A stretch of 64,000 bases of DNA, from the NCBI RefSeq assembly GCF_913773735.1, contig NZ_CAJYEB010000043.1, forward strand, positions 23,097 through 87,096. Reading direction: 5' to 3'. The notes under the pieces were generated by a model. It made no database searches. It saw only the letters and a list, made by a program, of their open reading frames with translations, and had not been told where the DNA came from. Shown here piece after piece: positions 51,442 to 60,067 of this stretch; the first letter of the stretch is position 1, and the number at the start of each line of letters is the position of its first letter. The translations under genes were made by a program, and so were the position numbers. This stretch comes from an uncultured Massilia sp. (GTDB lineage: Bacteria > Pseudomonadota > Gammaproteobacteria > Burkholderiales > Burkholderiaceae_D).

Positions 51442-51981
51442 ATGAAATCGATCGCCGTCTACTGCGGCGCCTCTTCCGGCGCCGATCCCCGCTACGCCAC
51501 GGCCGCGCGCGCACTGGCCCAGGCGCTCGTCGCGCACAATATCGCGCTGGTCTATGGCGGCGGCAAGGTCGGCCTGATGGGCGTGATCGCCGACGAGGTG
51601 CTGCGCCTGGGCGGCGAGGCCACCGGCGTGATCCCCAAGGCGCTGCTCGAACGCGAGGTCGGGCATGCCGGCCTGACGCGGCTGTTCGTCGTCAAGGACA
51701 TGCACGAGCGCAAGGCCATGATGTCCGACCTGGCCGAGGGCTTCATCGCCATGCCCGGCGGCTTCGGCACGCTGGAAGAACTGTTCGAGATGGTGACCTG
51801 GGCCCAGCTCGGCATCCACGCCAAGCCGATCGGCCTGTACAACGTGGACGGCTTCTGGAACGGCCTGGTGGACTTCGCCGGGCAGATGGTGGACAAGGGC
51901 TTCGTGCGCCCGGCGCACGCGGCGCTGCTGCAGGTCGAGGAAGACCCCGACGCCCTGATCGGCCGGCTGCGCGGCGCCTGA
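51442..51981 (+). CDS. LOG-family nucleoside 5'-monophosphate phosphoribohydrolase
   Basis: A 179-residue enzyme of the LOG (TIGR00730) family that cleaves ribose phosphate from cytokinin-type or other purine nucleotides. The two signatures are present: MHERKAMM (Arg90-Lys91) and PGGFGTLEE (105-113). GAGAGAA precedes the ATG. Confidence 0.93.
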   Translation: MKSIAVYCGASSGADPRYATAARALAQALVAHNIALVYGGGKVGLMGVIADEVLRLGGEATGVIPKALLEREVGHAGLTRLFVVKDMHERKAMMSDLAEGFIAMPGGFGTLEELFEMVTWAQLGIHAKPIGLYNVDGFWNGLVDFAGQMVDKGFVRPAHAALLQVEEDPDALIGRLRGA

Positions 51982-52000
51982 ACGCCGCGCCGGGCGGCGC

Positions 52001-54754
52001 TCAGGCCGCCAGTGCCGGCGCGGCGGCGTCGTGGCCGCGGGGCTGCTGCTGCTGCTGCTGCTGCGCCAGCAGGGCCGCGATCTGCTCGGCCGCCACCGGA
52101 GGGCTGAACAGGTAGCCCTGCATCTCGTCGCAGTCGTTGGCGCGCAGGAAGTCGCGCTGCTCCTCGGTCTCGACGCCCTCGGCGATCACGCGCAGGTGCA
52201 GGCGGTGGCCCAGCGAGATCACGGCCAGGGCGATGGCCTGGTCGTCGGCGCAGTGGCCCAGGTCGCGCACGAAGGACTTGTCGATCTTGAGGGTACTGAT
52301 CGGGAAGGACTTCAGCGCCGACAGGCTCGAATAGCCGGTGCCGAAGTCGTCGATCGACAGCGACACGCCCATCGCCTTCAGCTCGCGCATGCGCTCGACC
52401 GCCTGGTGCATGTCGCGCATCAGCAGGCTTTCCGTGACCTCGAGTTCGAGCGCGCTGGGCGGCAGGCCGCTCTCGCGCAGGGCGCCGGCCACGCGCTCGA
52501 CCAGGCGCCGTTCCTCGAACTGGCGCGCCGACACGTTCACCGACACCGTCAGCGCCGGCAGCCCCGCCGCGCGCCAGGCCTGCGCCTGGCGGCACGCGGT
52601 GCGCACCACCCATTCGCCCAGGGCGACGATCAGGCCGGACTCCTCGGCCAGGCCGATGAAGCGCGGCGGCGGCACCATGCCGTGCTCCGGATGGCGCCAG
52701 CGGATCAGCGCCTCGACGCCGAACATGCGCCCGGTGCGCAGGTCGACCTTGGGCTGGTACAGCAGGTGGAACATGCCCGCCGGCGCGGGGACGGCCGCGC
52801 CGGCCGTCGTGTCGCCCGCCAGCAGCGTCGCCTCCATGGCCTTGCGCAGACCTTCCAGCAGCACCAGCTTTTCTTCCACGCTGGCGTTCATGGCGCGCGT
52901 GTAGAACTGGAAGTTGTTGTTGCCGAGTTCCTTGGCCCGGTACATGGCCGCGTCGGCGTTCATCATCAGGGTCTTCGGGTCCTCGCCGTCGCGCGGGTAG
53001 ATCACCACGCCCGTGCTGCAGCTCACCTGCACGGCCTGGCCGTCGATCTGCACCGGCTCCGTCACCGCCTGGCGGATCGTTTCCAGTAGCGGCGTCAGGC
53101 CGAGCGGATCGCCCTTCACGTCGGGCAGCAGGATCACGAATTCGTCGCCGCCCATGCGGCCCAGCGTGTCGGTGCGGCGCAGGCAGGACTGCATGCGCGC
53201 GCCCACGACCTGCAGCAGCGCGTCGCCGGCGTTGTGGCCGAGGCCGTCGTTGACCAGCTTGAAGCCGTCCAGGTCGACGAAGGCCAGGGCCAGCTGGCCG
53301 CCGGTACGCTGCGCGTTGCGGATCGCCTCGTCGAGACGGTCGCGGATCAGCGTGCGGTTCGGCAGCCCGGTCAGCTCGTCGTGGTGGGCCATGTGGCGGA
53401 TGCGTTCCTCGGCGCGCTTGCGCTCGCTGATGTCGCGCACCATCGCCACCGCGCCGCCTTCGACCGGGACGATCTGGCGCTGCAGCCAGTGGCCGGTGGC
53501 CGGTCCCGTCCTGGCCTGCCACTCGGTTTCCACGGCCTTGCCTTCCGAGACCACCTGGACCAGCTGCTCGAACATGCCGTTGACGCGGTAGAACGGCAGC
53601 AGGTCGCCCATCATGCGGCCCAGCAGCGCCGCGGTGGGGATGCCGGTGACCTGTTCGGCGCGGCTGTTGGTGTGCTCGACGAGGAAGTCGACGATCCGGC
53701 CGTCGTCGCCGGCGATGCTGCGCAGGACGAAGAAGGCGTCCAGGCTCGCCTCCGACGCCGCCGCATAGGTCTCGTGGGCGCGCCGCTCGCGCCGGCGCGC
53801 CTTGGCCAGCTGCCACGACCAGGCGCTGATCATCGCCACCAGCGCCACCAGCAGGGCGCTGCCGGCCGCCGCCGCGGCCAGGTAGGTGCGGCGGTGCTGC
53901 GCGTACAGCGCCATCTGCTCGTGCTCGGCCAGGCCGACCAGCACGCTCAGCGGAAAGCCGTGCAGGCGGCGCACGCTGGCATGGCGCACGACGCCGTCCG
54001 GGCCCGCGGGAAGGGCGGCGCGCACCTGTTCGCCGAAGCGCGACAGGTCGATGCGCTGGCCCCACGACACCTGGTCGCCGATGCGCAGCGCGCGCGCCAC
54101 GCCATCGTCGCCCACCAGCGCCAGCAGGCCCAGTTCGCCCTCGCGCGTGCGGTCGTAGGAACTGGTGAAGTAGGCCGGGTCGACCTCGACGACGGCGATG
54201 CCGGCGAAGCGCCCGTAGCCGTCGTTGATGCGGCGCGTGAAGCGCAGGCGTGGATCGGCCGCGGCGGCGTCGCTGCGGGTGCGGCTGACGTAGGGTTCGC
54301 TGGCGTCGTCGTGCTGGTGCACCGTGAAAAAGGGTTCGTGCGAGACGTCGCGCGCCGGCACCGCCGGATGGCTGTCGACGACCAGGCCGGCGCGGTCGGC
54401 GATGCTGACCTGGAATACCAGGCCGGGCGGCAGCAGGCCCTGGCGGCGCAGGGCGGGCAGGGCGGCCGGCGCCCCGTCGTGCTCGACGGCGTACTTGACC
54501 ACCTTCAGCGTCTGGTCGATCGCGTTCAGGTTGCGCGCCATCTGCGCCTCGTAGGTGTCGACCTGTTCGCGCGCGGCGTCGCGCGCCGCGTCGGCGGCGG
54601 CCATGCGCTCGGCGTCGACCAGGTGGAAGGTGCCGATCCAGATCGCCGCCAGCGGCACCAGCGCGAACAGGGGCAGGGCGACGTGGGTCTCGAGCGAGCG
54701 CCCGAACAGGCGGCGCAGGCGCGCCGAGCGCAGGAAGGACGGCAGCCGCATCAT
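52001..54754 (-). CDS. membrane PAS-GGDEF-EAL cyclic-di-GMP protein
   Basis: A 917-residue signalling protein. Membrane segments at about 24-46 and 296-316 bracket a periplasmic dCache-type sensor (DAERMAAADAARD onward), followed by a PAS domain (about 335-450), GGDEF (motif intact at 535-539) and EAL (EAL at 681-683, with NVSARQFEE, DDFGTGYSSL and EGVETEEQ). Both enzyme motifs are complete, so it could make and break c-di-GMP. It ends in a seven-glutamine run from a (CTG)n tract. Its ATG overlaps the stop of the PstS-like gene. Confidence 0.92.
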   Translation of the reverse strand: MMRLPSFLRSARLRRLFGRSLETHVALPLFALVPLAAIWIGTFHLVDAERMAAADAARDAAREQVDTYEAQMARNLNAIDQTLKVVKYAVEHDGAPAALPALRRQGLLPPGLVFQVSIADRAGLVVDSHPAVPARDVSHEPFFTVHQHDDASEPYVSRTRSDAAAADPRLRFTRRINDGYGRFAGIAVVEVDPAYFTSSYDRTREGELGLLALVGDDGVARALRIGDQVSWGQRIDLSRFGEQVRAALPAGPDGVVRHASVRRLHGFPLSVLVGLAEHEQMALYAQHRRTYLAAAAAGSALLVALVAMISAWSWQLAKARRRERRAHETYAAASEASLDAFFVLRSIAGDDGRIVDFLVEHTNSRAEQVTGIPTAALLGRMMGDLLPFYRVNGMFEQLVQVVSEGKAVETEWQARTGPATGHWLQRQIVPVEGGAVAMVRDISERKRAEERIRHMAHHDELTGLPNRTLIRDRLDEAIRNAQRTGGQLALAFVDLDGFKLVNDGLGHNAGDALLQVVGARMQSCLRRTDTLGRMGGDEFVILLPDVKGDPLGLTPLLETIRQAVTEPVQIDGQAVQVSCSTGVVIYPRDGEDPKTLMMNADAAMYRAKELGNNNFQFYTRAMNASVEEKLVLLEGLRKAMEATLLAGDTTAGAAVPAPAGMFHLLYQPKVDLRTGRMFGVEALIRWRHPEHGMVPPPRFIGLAEESGLIVALGEWVVRTACRQAQAWRAAGLPALTVSVNVSARQFEERRLVERVAGALRESGLPPSALELEVTESLLMRDMHQAVERMRELKAMGVSLSIDDFGTGYSSLSALKSFPISTLKIDKSFVRDLGHCADDQAIALAVISLGHRLHLRVIAEGVETEEQRDFLRANDCDEMQGYLFSPPVAAEQIAALLAQQQQQQQPRGHDAAAPALAA

Positions 54755-55188
54755 TGCACCACCAGCACGACGCGCACGCTGGCATCCACCGCGCCGCGCT
54801 CGATGTAGCCGATGGCGTCCGGATCGTCGGCCACCCGGCGCCGCACGGCGGCGCTGTCGCGGATCTCGGCCGGCGGCTGGCCGCGGCCGGTGAACACCAG
54901 CTTCGACCAGTGCGCCTTGAGCAGGGCCGGGGTCTTGCTGGTCACGCGCTCGTAGAACGCGTCGCGCAGCGGCGAGCCCAGGCGCTGGTCGAGCGGCACC
55001 GCCTCGACGCCGTCGGGGAAGCGCGCCGTCTGGCCGAGGAAGATCGCGGCCACCTGGTCGGGGCGCAGCGCCGTCACGGCGCTCTTCGCCGAGACGATCA
55101 CGACCAGGTCGGCGCCATGGGCGGCGCCGGCCGCGAGGAAGAATGCCAGGGCGGTGCCGAGGCGGCGTAGCAAAATGGGCGGACGCAT
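54751..55188 (-). CDS. small periplasmic phosphate-binding-like protein
   Basis: A 145-residue exported protein (signal peptide about 1-25, ending AHGAD) with the half-size PstS-like fold: LVVIVSAKSAVTALRPDQVAAIFLGQ, LDQRLGSPLRDAFYERVTSKTPALLKAHW and DPDAIGYIERG. It is too short for an ABC transporter component and is likely a ligand-binding partner of the sensor encoded downstream. The stop overlaps the start of that gene, and the porin gene ends two bases before its own start. Confidence 0.88.
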   Translation of the reverse strand: MRPPILLRRLGTALAFFLAAGAAHGADLVVIVSAKSAVTALRPDQVAAIFLGQTARFPDGVEAVPLDQRLGSPLRDAFYERVTSKTPALLKAHWSKLVFTGRGQPPAEIRDSAAVRRRVADDPDAIGYIERGAVDASVRVVLVVQ

Positions 55189-55189
55189 G

Positions 55190-56491
55190 TCAGTAGACGA
55201 AATCGAGGGCGACGCTGGCGACGTGGGCCATGCGTCCCGAGCGGAAGCCGGGTGCCGGATTGATCATAGTGCCGCGCGAGCCGGCGCGCGGCGTCACGCG
55301 GTCGTACTGCAGCTTGAGCGCGGCATTGGCGTGCAGGTCCCAGCGCACGCCCACGCCATGGGTGGACTGCTGCGGGATGCTGGCCAGCAGCGCGGCCAGG
55401 CCGGCGTTCAGCGCCGCCGCGGCGGGCACGGCCTGGGCCGGCAGCGCGTCCAGCGGCAGGCCGGTTTCGGCCGCGAGGCCGGCGGCGCGCACCCTGGCCC
55501 AGGTCGCGTACGGCGTCCAGCTGCCGTGGCGCCAGCCGGCGCTGACGTAGGCGCTGCGCGTCGACCCCAGGAAGGAATCGGTGCGGGTGCGGCCCGCCTC
55601 GGCCATCAGGAACCAGGCGCCGGGATCGTAGTCGACGCCGACGTTGGCCACCCGCATGTCCTTGTGGTCCATCTCGTAGCGCCCGGAGATCGCCCGGCCG
55701 GCGGCGCCGAAGGCGTCGAGCCCGCGGAACAGCGGGGCCGCGAGGTCGCTCGAGACCTCGGCGCGCAACAGGTTGGCGCGCACGCTCCATGCGCCCCATT
55801 CGGCCGTGTGCGAGATGCCGGCGATGCCGCGCGCGCGGGCGCGCATGGGCGGCGCCAGCGGCACGTCGTCGTGGCCGTAGAACACCTGCGCGGTATGGCG
55901 CAGCCGCCCGGCGTTCCAGCGCAGCGTGGCGTCGACGCCGTCGCTGCTGGTGACCGGCACCACGCCATAGCCTTCCACCGGCGGCCGCACCCAGGGATAG
56001 GCATAGCCGACGCGCCGGTAGTCGGCGGTCAGGAACAGGGGCAGGGCGACGCGGCCGAGGCGCAGCGCGAGTTCGGGCGTGAGCTGGTACTTGACGTTGG
56101 CCCACTCGATCCTGGGGCGGTAGCTGTTGTCCGGCCCCTGCTCGCTCACCACCTGCACCACGGCCGACCAGCGCTTGTCGATCTGCAGGTCGAGCTGCAT
56201 GCCCAGCCGGCTGTCGACGTCCGGACTCCAGCGCTGCGAGGCGCCGGCGCCCGAGTGCTTGATGGCGTTGGACGTGTAGTCGGCCAGCCGCTCGCTCGAA
56301 TGGACGACGCCCAGCGTGCCGAATCCCGACACCGACCACGACGGCGTCTCGTCGGCGTGCGCGGCCGCCGCGGCCCGGCCCGGCGCCAGGGCCAGGGCCA
56401 GGCTTATGGCCAGGATCGGGGCCAACGGTTGGGCCGCGCCCCGCGCGCGTACGGGGACGGGCAGGGAAAAAGGACGAAGTCGTTGCTGCAT
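55190..56491 (-). CDS. outer-membrane porin-like beta-barrel protein
   Basis: A 433-residue protein with a signal peptide (cleavage near 45, after AAAAAHA), then WSVSGFGTLGVVHSSERLADYTS and alternating beta-strands (WSPDVDSRLGMQLDLQIDKRWS, LALRLGRVALPLFLTADYRRVGYA), ending in the barrel signal VASVALDFVY. It resembles DcaP-like/phosphate-selective porins found with PstS-like proteins. First gene of a three-gene overlapping operon. The start at 56491 is chosen because the earlier frame lacks signal peptide character. Confidence 0.85.
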   Translation of the reverse strand: MQQRLRPFSLPVPVRARGAAQPLAPILAISLALALAPGRAAAAAHADETPSWSVSGFGTLGVVHSSERLADYTSNAIKHSGAGASQRWSPDVDSRLGMQLDLQIDKRWSAVVQVVSEQGPDNSYRPRIEWANVKYQLTPELALRLGRVALPLFLTADYRRVGYAYPWVRPPVEGYGVVPVTSSDGVDATLRWNAGRLRHTAQVFYGHDDVPLAPPMRARARGIAGISHTAEWGAWSVRANLLRAEVSSDLAAPLFRGLDAFGAAGRAISGRYEMDHKDMRVANVGVDYDPGAWFLMAEAGRTRTDSFLGSTRSAYVSAGWRHGSWTPYATWARVRAAGLAAETGLPLDALPAQAVPAAAALNAGLAALLASIPQQSTHGVGVRWDLHANAALKLQYDRVTPRAGSRGTMINPAPGFRSGRMAHVASVALDFVY

Positions 56492-56693
56492 GGTTCGCTT
56501 TCTGGGGACGCCGGCGGCATCGCGGGGGTCGGACGGGTCTGCTGGACGAGGATTCGGCGGCCGTGCGGGACGGGGCAGGCCGTGGCGCGATCGCGCGGAG
56601 CTCGACTGTAATGCCGGTTTCGGCAAAAGTCGATGGTATTTCGGAAAGAAATATGATGAATTTGATAGTTGTTGCGATGCGGCAACAGCCGGC

Positions 56694-57215
56694 TTACGGC
56701 GCCTGCTGCCCCCACAGGCGCTTGCCGTCGAGGTCGAGCTGCGTCAGGTACAGGCGCAGGTCGAACTCCAGCTGGTGGTACTGCGGCTCCATCCAGCAGC
56801 ACAGTTGATAGAAGGCCTTGTCGTGGTCCTTTTCCTTCAGGTGCGCCAGTTCGTGCACGACGATCATGCGCAGGAATTCCGGCGGCGCGTCGCGGAACAC
56901 GGTGCCGATGCGGATCTCGTGCTTGGCCTTCAGGCGGCCGCCCTGCACGCGCGAGATGGCCGTGTGCAGGCCCAGCGCCTGCTGGACGATGCCGATCTTG
57001 CTGTCGTAGGCGACCTTCGAGACCGGGGCCGCGTTGCGCAGGTAGTCGTCCTTCAGGTCCTGCACGTAGCCGTACAGGGCCTTGTCGGTGCGGATCGCGT
57101 GGGTGGCGGGATAGCGCTGCAGCAGGTGGTCGGCCAGGCGGCCTTCGGCGATCAGGCGCTCGACCTGGGATTGCAGGTGGGCCGGATAGGCGCTCAGGTA
57201 TTTCATGTGGGACAT
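56694..57215 (-). CDS. YgjP-like metallopeptidase domain protein
   Basis: A 173-residue cytoplasmic protein with the zinc motif HELAHLKEKDH (His121, Glu122, His125, with His131) and the YgjP-type MEPQYHQLEFDLRLYL ending. The family is predicted to be a zinc peptidase; activity is unknown. The ATG at 57215 or another three codons later is possible; neither has a strong ribosome site. Confidence 0.87.
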   Translation of the reverse strand: MSHMKYLSAYPAHLQSQVERLIAEGRLADHLLQRYPATHAIRTDKALYGYVQDLKDDYLRNAAPVSKVAYDSKIGIVQQALGLHTAISRVQGGRLKAKHEIRIGTVFRDAPPEFLRMIVVHELAHLKEKDHDKAFYQLCCWMEPQYHQLEFDLRLYLTQLDLDGKRLWGQQAP

Positions 57216-57391
57216 AGCACGCGCACTCTACCATGGCTGCCACGGCGGCGCGCGCCTGGTACGGCGACGGTGCAGGAATGGTAGGAGGATGGTGCGACGC
57301 GCGTACGAGCGTGCCACGGGTGCGGTGGCAGGAACGCAATGGCCGGGGCGTGGTGGAAGGAGCACGGTGGCAGGCGCGGTGGCAGGCGCGC

Positions 57392-57422
57392 GGCGGTCCG
57401 GCCGGGATGCGGCCGGACCGCC
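57392..57422. repeat. 12-bp perfect hairpin behind the KGG gene
   Basis: GGCGGTCCGGCC-N7-GGCCGGACCGCC. No T-run follows on either strand. The 200 bp to its left are filled with degenerate GGTGGCAGG-type repeats and no gene. Confidence 0.6.
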
Positions 57423-57432
57423 GGGGGCTGCC

Positions 57433-57768
57433 TCACTCCTCCTTGCCGCCCTGGCGATTGGCGGCCTTCGCGGCCGCGGCGGCGCGGTTGGCCGACTGCC
57501 GGCTTTCCCCGCCCTTGCGGCCGATGTCGGCCATGTGGGCGCGATTGCGGCTGACGACTTCCCCGCCTTTCTGGCCCGCCCGGCGCGCTTCTTCCGAATC
57601 GAATTCGTGCGCCGTGCCTTTCTGGTGGGCGGCCTGGCCGCCCTTGCTGGCGATTTGACGCTGCTGGTTCTGGTCCATCGCAGCGAAACCGCGCTTGGCC
57701 GGCTGGCTTTTCTGCTCGCTGCCGCCGGCGTCGGCAGAGGCCTTGCCGCCTTCCTTGCTTGTCGCCAT
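57433..57768 (-). CDS. KGG-domain stress protein
   Basis: A 111-residue hydrophilic protein with three KGG-type repeats (ASKGGQAAHQKG, AGQKGGEVVSRNR, IGRKGGESRQSANR), related to GsiB and YciG stress proteins; likely disordered and protective in desiccation or general stress. GGAG precedes the ATG at 57768; the open frame before it is not coding. No 14-bp stress palindrome is seen upstream. Confidence 0.88.
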   Translation of the reverse strand: MATSKEGGKASADAGGSEQKSQPAKRGFAAMDQNQQRQIASKGGQAAHQKGTAHEFDSEEARRAGQKGGEVVSRNRAHMADIGRKGGESRQSANRAAAAAKAANRQGGKEE

Positions 57769-57974
57769 ATCGATCTCCTTGTGCCTGTCGGTGAACAATC
57801 CAAACCCGAGCGTCCATGGATGCGCTCGTGCGTTTAGAGGCGCTGGGCAGGCGATAGTTCCGGCGGGCTGGCGCGGCGGCGGCGCGGGCGGGCAATTCGT
57901 TGCGGGAATGCCGAAATTGCAACGTCGTGCGACAATGGACCGGCTGTTTCCCTTCAACCTTTCCCCTCGAGCGC

Positions 57975-58844
57975 ATGACGTACCCCGAATACATCCTGAC
58001 CCTCTCCTGCCTTGACCACCGCGGCATCGTGCTGCGCGTGTCGGGCTTCCTGGCCGAACACGGCTGCAACATCATCGACTCGGCGCAATATGGCGACGCG
58101 GAATCGAAGCTGTTCTTCATGCGCGTGCACTTCGCGCTGGAGGACGGGGCGGTGTCCGACGAGCTGCTGCGCGCCGGCTTCGGTTCCCTGTGCGAGCAGC
58201 TGGGCGCGGACGGCCAGCTGCACGACGCCGGACGCAAGCCGCGCGTGATGATCATGGTGTCGAAGATCGGCCATTGCCTGAACGACCTGCTGTTCCGCTA
58301 CCGCAGCGGCCTGCTGCCGGTGGAGATCCCGGCCATCGTGTCGAACCATATGGATTTCTACCAGCTCGCGGCAAGTTACAATATCCCTTTCCACCACTTG
58401 CCGCTCGAGGCCGGTGCCAGCGAATCGGCCAAGCTCGCCCAGGAGGCGCGCGTGATCGACCTGCTCGACACCCACCGCATCGACCTGGTCGTGCTGGCGC
58501 GCTACATGCAGATCCTGTCGCCGGGGCTGTGCGAAGCCTTGAAGGGCAGGGCGATCAATATCCACCATTCGTTCCTGCCCAGCTTCAAGGGGGCGCGCCC
58601 GTACGCGCAGGCGCACCGGCGCGGCGTCAAGCTGATCGGCGCCACTGCCCATTTCGTCACCGGCGACCTGGACGAGGGCCCGATCATCGAGCAGGACGTC
58701 GAGCGCGTCGACCACGCGATGCGCGTCGAGGAGTTGACGGCGATCGGCCGCGACGTCGAGAGCGTCGTGCTGGCGCGCGCGGTCAAGTGGTTCGTGGAAC
58801 ACCGCATTTTGCTGAACGGCGACAAGACCGTCGTGTTCAGCTGA
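57975..58844 (+). CDS. purU: formyltetrahydrofolate deformylase
   Basis: A 289-residue enzyme that hydrolyses 10-formyl-THF to formate and THF, supplying formate for purine synthesis and balancing one-carbon units. An N-terminal ACT domain (about 5-85; LSCLDHRGIVLRVSGFLAEHGCNI) precedes the formyltransferase-type domain with NIHHSFLPSFKGARPYAQA and GDLDEGPIIEQ. Asn, His and Asp catalytic residues are present. Normal length. Confidence 0.95.
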   Translation: MTYPEYILTLSCLDHRGIVLRVSGFLAEHGCNIIDSAQYGDAESKLFFMRVHFALEDGAVSDELLRAGFGSLCEQLGADGQLHDAGRKPRVMIMVSKIGHCLNDLLFRYRSGLLPVEIPAIVSNHMDFYQLAASYNIPFHHLPLEAGASESAKLAQEARVIDLLDTHRIDLVVLARYMQILSPGLCEALKGRAINIHHSFLPSFKGARPYAQAHRRGVKLIGATAHFVTGDLDEGPIIEQDVERVDHAMRVEELTAIGRDVESVVLARAVKWFVEHRILLNGDKTVVFS

Positions 58845-58880
58845 ACCGACGAACGCAGACAAGAAAGCGCAGCAACCCAG

Positions 58881-59423
58881 ATGGCCCTGAAAGCAACGAT
58901 CTACAAGGCAGACCTGAACATCGCGGACATGGACCGCAACTATTACCAGGAGCACGCGCTCACCATCGCGCGCCATCCTTCCGAGACCGACGAGCGCGTG
59001 ATGATCCGCCTGCTCGCATTCGCCCTGCACGCCGACCCGGCGCTGGCGTTCGGCAAGGACCTGTTCGACGTCGAGGAGCCGGCGCTGTGGCTGAAGGACC
59101 TCACCGGCGCGATCCAGACCTGGATCGAGGTGGGCCAGCCCGACGAGCGGCGCCTGCTCAAGGCCTGCGGGCGCGCCGAGCACGTGATCGTGTACAGCTA
59201 CAGCGCCACCAGCAACATCTGGTTCAAGGGCCTGGCCAGCAAGCTCGAGCGCAACCGCAAGATCACCATCGTCAACATCCCGGCGGAGACCAGCGCCCAG
59301 CTCGAGCAACTGGCCCAGCGCAGCATGCAGCTGCAGTGCACGATCCAGGACGGCCAGGTGTGGCTGACCGACGGCACGAACACCGTGCAGGTCGAGCGCG
59401 AGGTGCTGCTGGGCGGGCGCTGA
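58881..59423 (+). CDS. yaeQ: YaeQ family protein
   Basis: A 180-residue protein with the YaeQ signature throughout (MALKATIYKADLNIADMDR, HPSETDERVMIRLLAFALHA, IEVGQPDERRLLKA). The fold is PD-(D/E)XK nuclease-like; the role is unclear and once linked to transcription elongation. It follows purU by 36 bp and may be co-transcribed. Confidence 0.94.
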   Translation: MALKATIYKADLNIADMDRNYYQEHALTIARHPSETDERVMIRLLAFALHADPALAFGKDLFDVEEPALWLKDLTGAIQTWIEVGQPDERRLLKACGRAEHVIVYSYSATSNIWFKGLASKLERNRKITIVNIPAETSAQLEQLAQRSMQLQCTIQDGQVWLTDGTNTVQVEREVLLGGR

Positions 59424-59428
59424 TCGCG

Positions 59429-59464
59429 CTATACTTGGCGGCCGTGCACACCCCGTGCACGGCC
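59429..59464 (+). promoter_or_regulatory. TATACT box and perfect hairpin ahead of the copper chaperone gene
   Basis: TATACT at 59430-59435 is followed by GGCCGTGCAC-ACCCC-GTGCACGGCC (59440-59464) with no T-run. The hairpin would stand at the start of the transcript or act as an operator, 26 bp before the ATG. Confidence 0.4.
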
Positions 59465-59490
59465 GACGTGTCGTTCAACCGGATACCACC

Positions 59491-59961
59491 ATGGCTTTAC
59501 GAGCAATTTCCACCCTTGTCGCCCTGGCCGCCGCCAGCCTCGTCTCCACCGCCGCGCTGGCCCAGGTCGGCGTGACCGATCCCTGGGTGCGCGCCACCGT
59601 GCCGACCCAGAAGGTATCCGGCGCCTTCATGCAGCTGCGCGCCGCCAAGGCGGCGCGCCTGGTCGAGGTCAAGAGCCCGGTCGCGGGCCGCGTCGAGATC
59701 CACGAGATGGCGATGGAAGGCCAGACCATGCGCATGCGCAAGATCGACGGCCTCGACCTGCCGGCCGGCCAGCCCGTGAACCTGGCGTCGGGCGGCTACC
59801 ACATCATGCTGTTCGACCTGCAGCGCCAGCTGAAGGAAGGCGAGCAGGTGCCGCTGACGCTGACGGTGCAGGGCGCGGACGGCAAGCGCGAGAGCGTGGC
59901 CGTGCAGGCCCCGGTCAAGCCGCTGAACTACAAGCCGGCCGGGGACGCGGCGCACCATTGA
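59491..59961 (+). CDS. PCu(A)C-type periplasmic copper chaperone
   Basis: A 156-residue exported protein (signal peptide ends AALAQ) that delivers Cu(I) to the CuA site of cytochrome c oxidase. The copper motif is complete: HEMAMEGQTMRM, then GGYHIMLFDL (His-Met pairs). A His-His tail (AAHH) may add metal affinity. No Sco gene is adjacent. Confidence 0.93.
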   Translation: MALRAISTLVALAAASLVSTAALAQVGVTDPWVRATVPTQKVSGAFMQLRAAKAARLVEVKSPVAGRVEIHEMAMEGQTMRMRKIDGLDLPAGQPVNLASGGYHIMLFDLQRQLKEGEQVPLTLTVQGADGKRESVAVQAPVKPLNYKPAGDAAHH

Positions 59962-60067
59962 TAGGCGCGGCGGTGGCGCGCACGGGGTGCGCACCCTGCG
60001 GTGCTGCTTGGTGCGCGTGGTCACACCGGGGCCGGAGCCCCTTGAAAGCAACACCGGGCGCTGACCC

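Noticed and set aside
51552..54785. A 1077-codon minus-strand frame over the GGDEF-EAL gene
   Set aside because: It is the alternative frame of the c-di-GMP gene; the 52001-54754 frame contains all domain motifs and this one has none.
57392..57422. Rho-independent terminator behind the KGG gene
   Set aside because: The stem is perfect but no run of T follows on either strand, so it is listed as a repeat.
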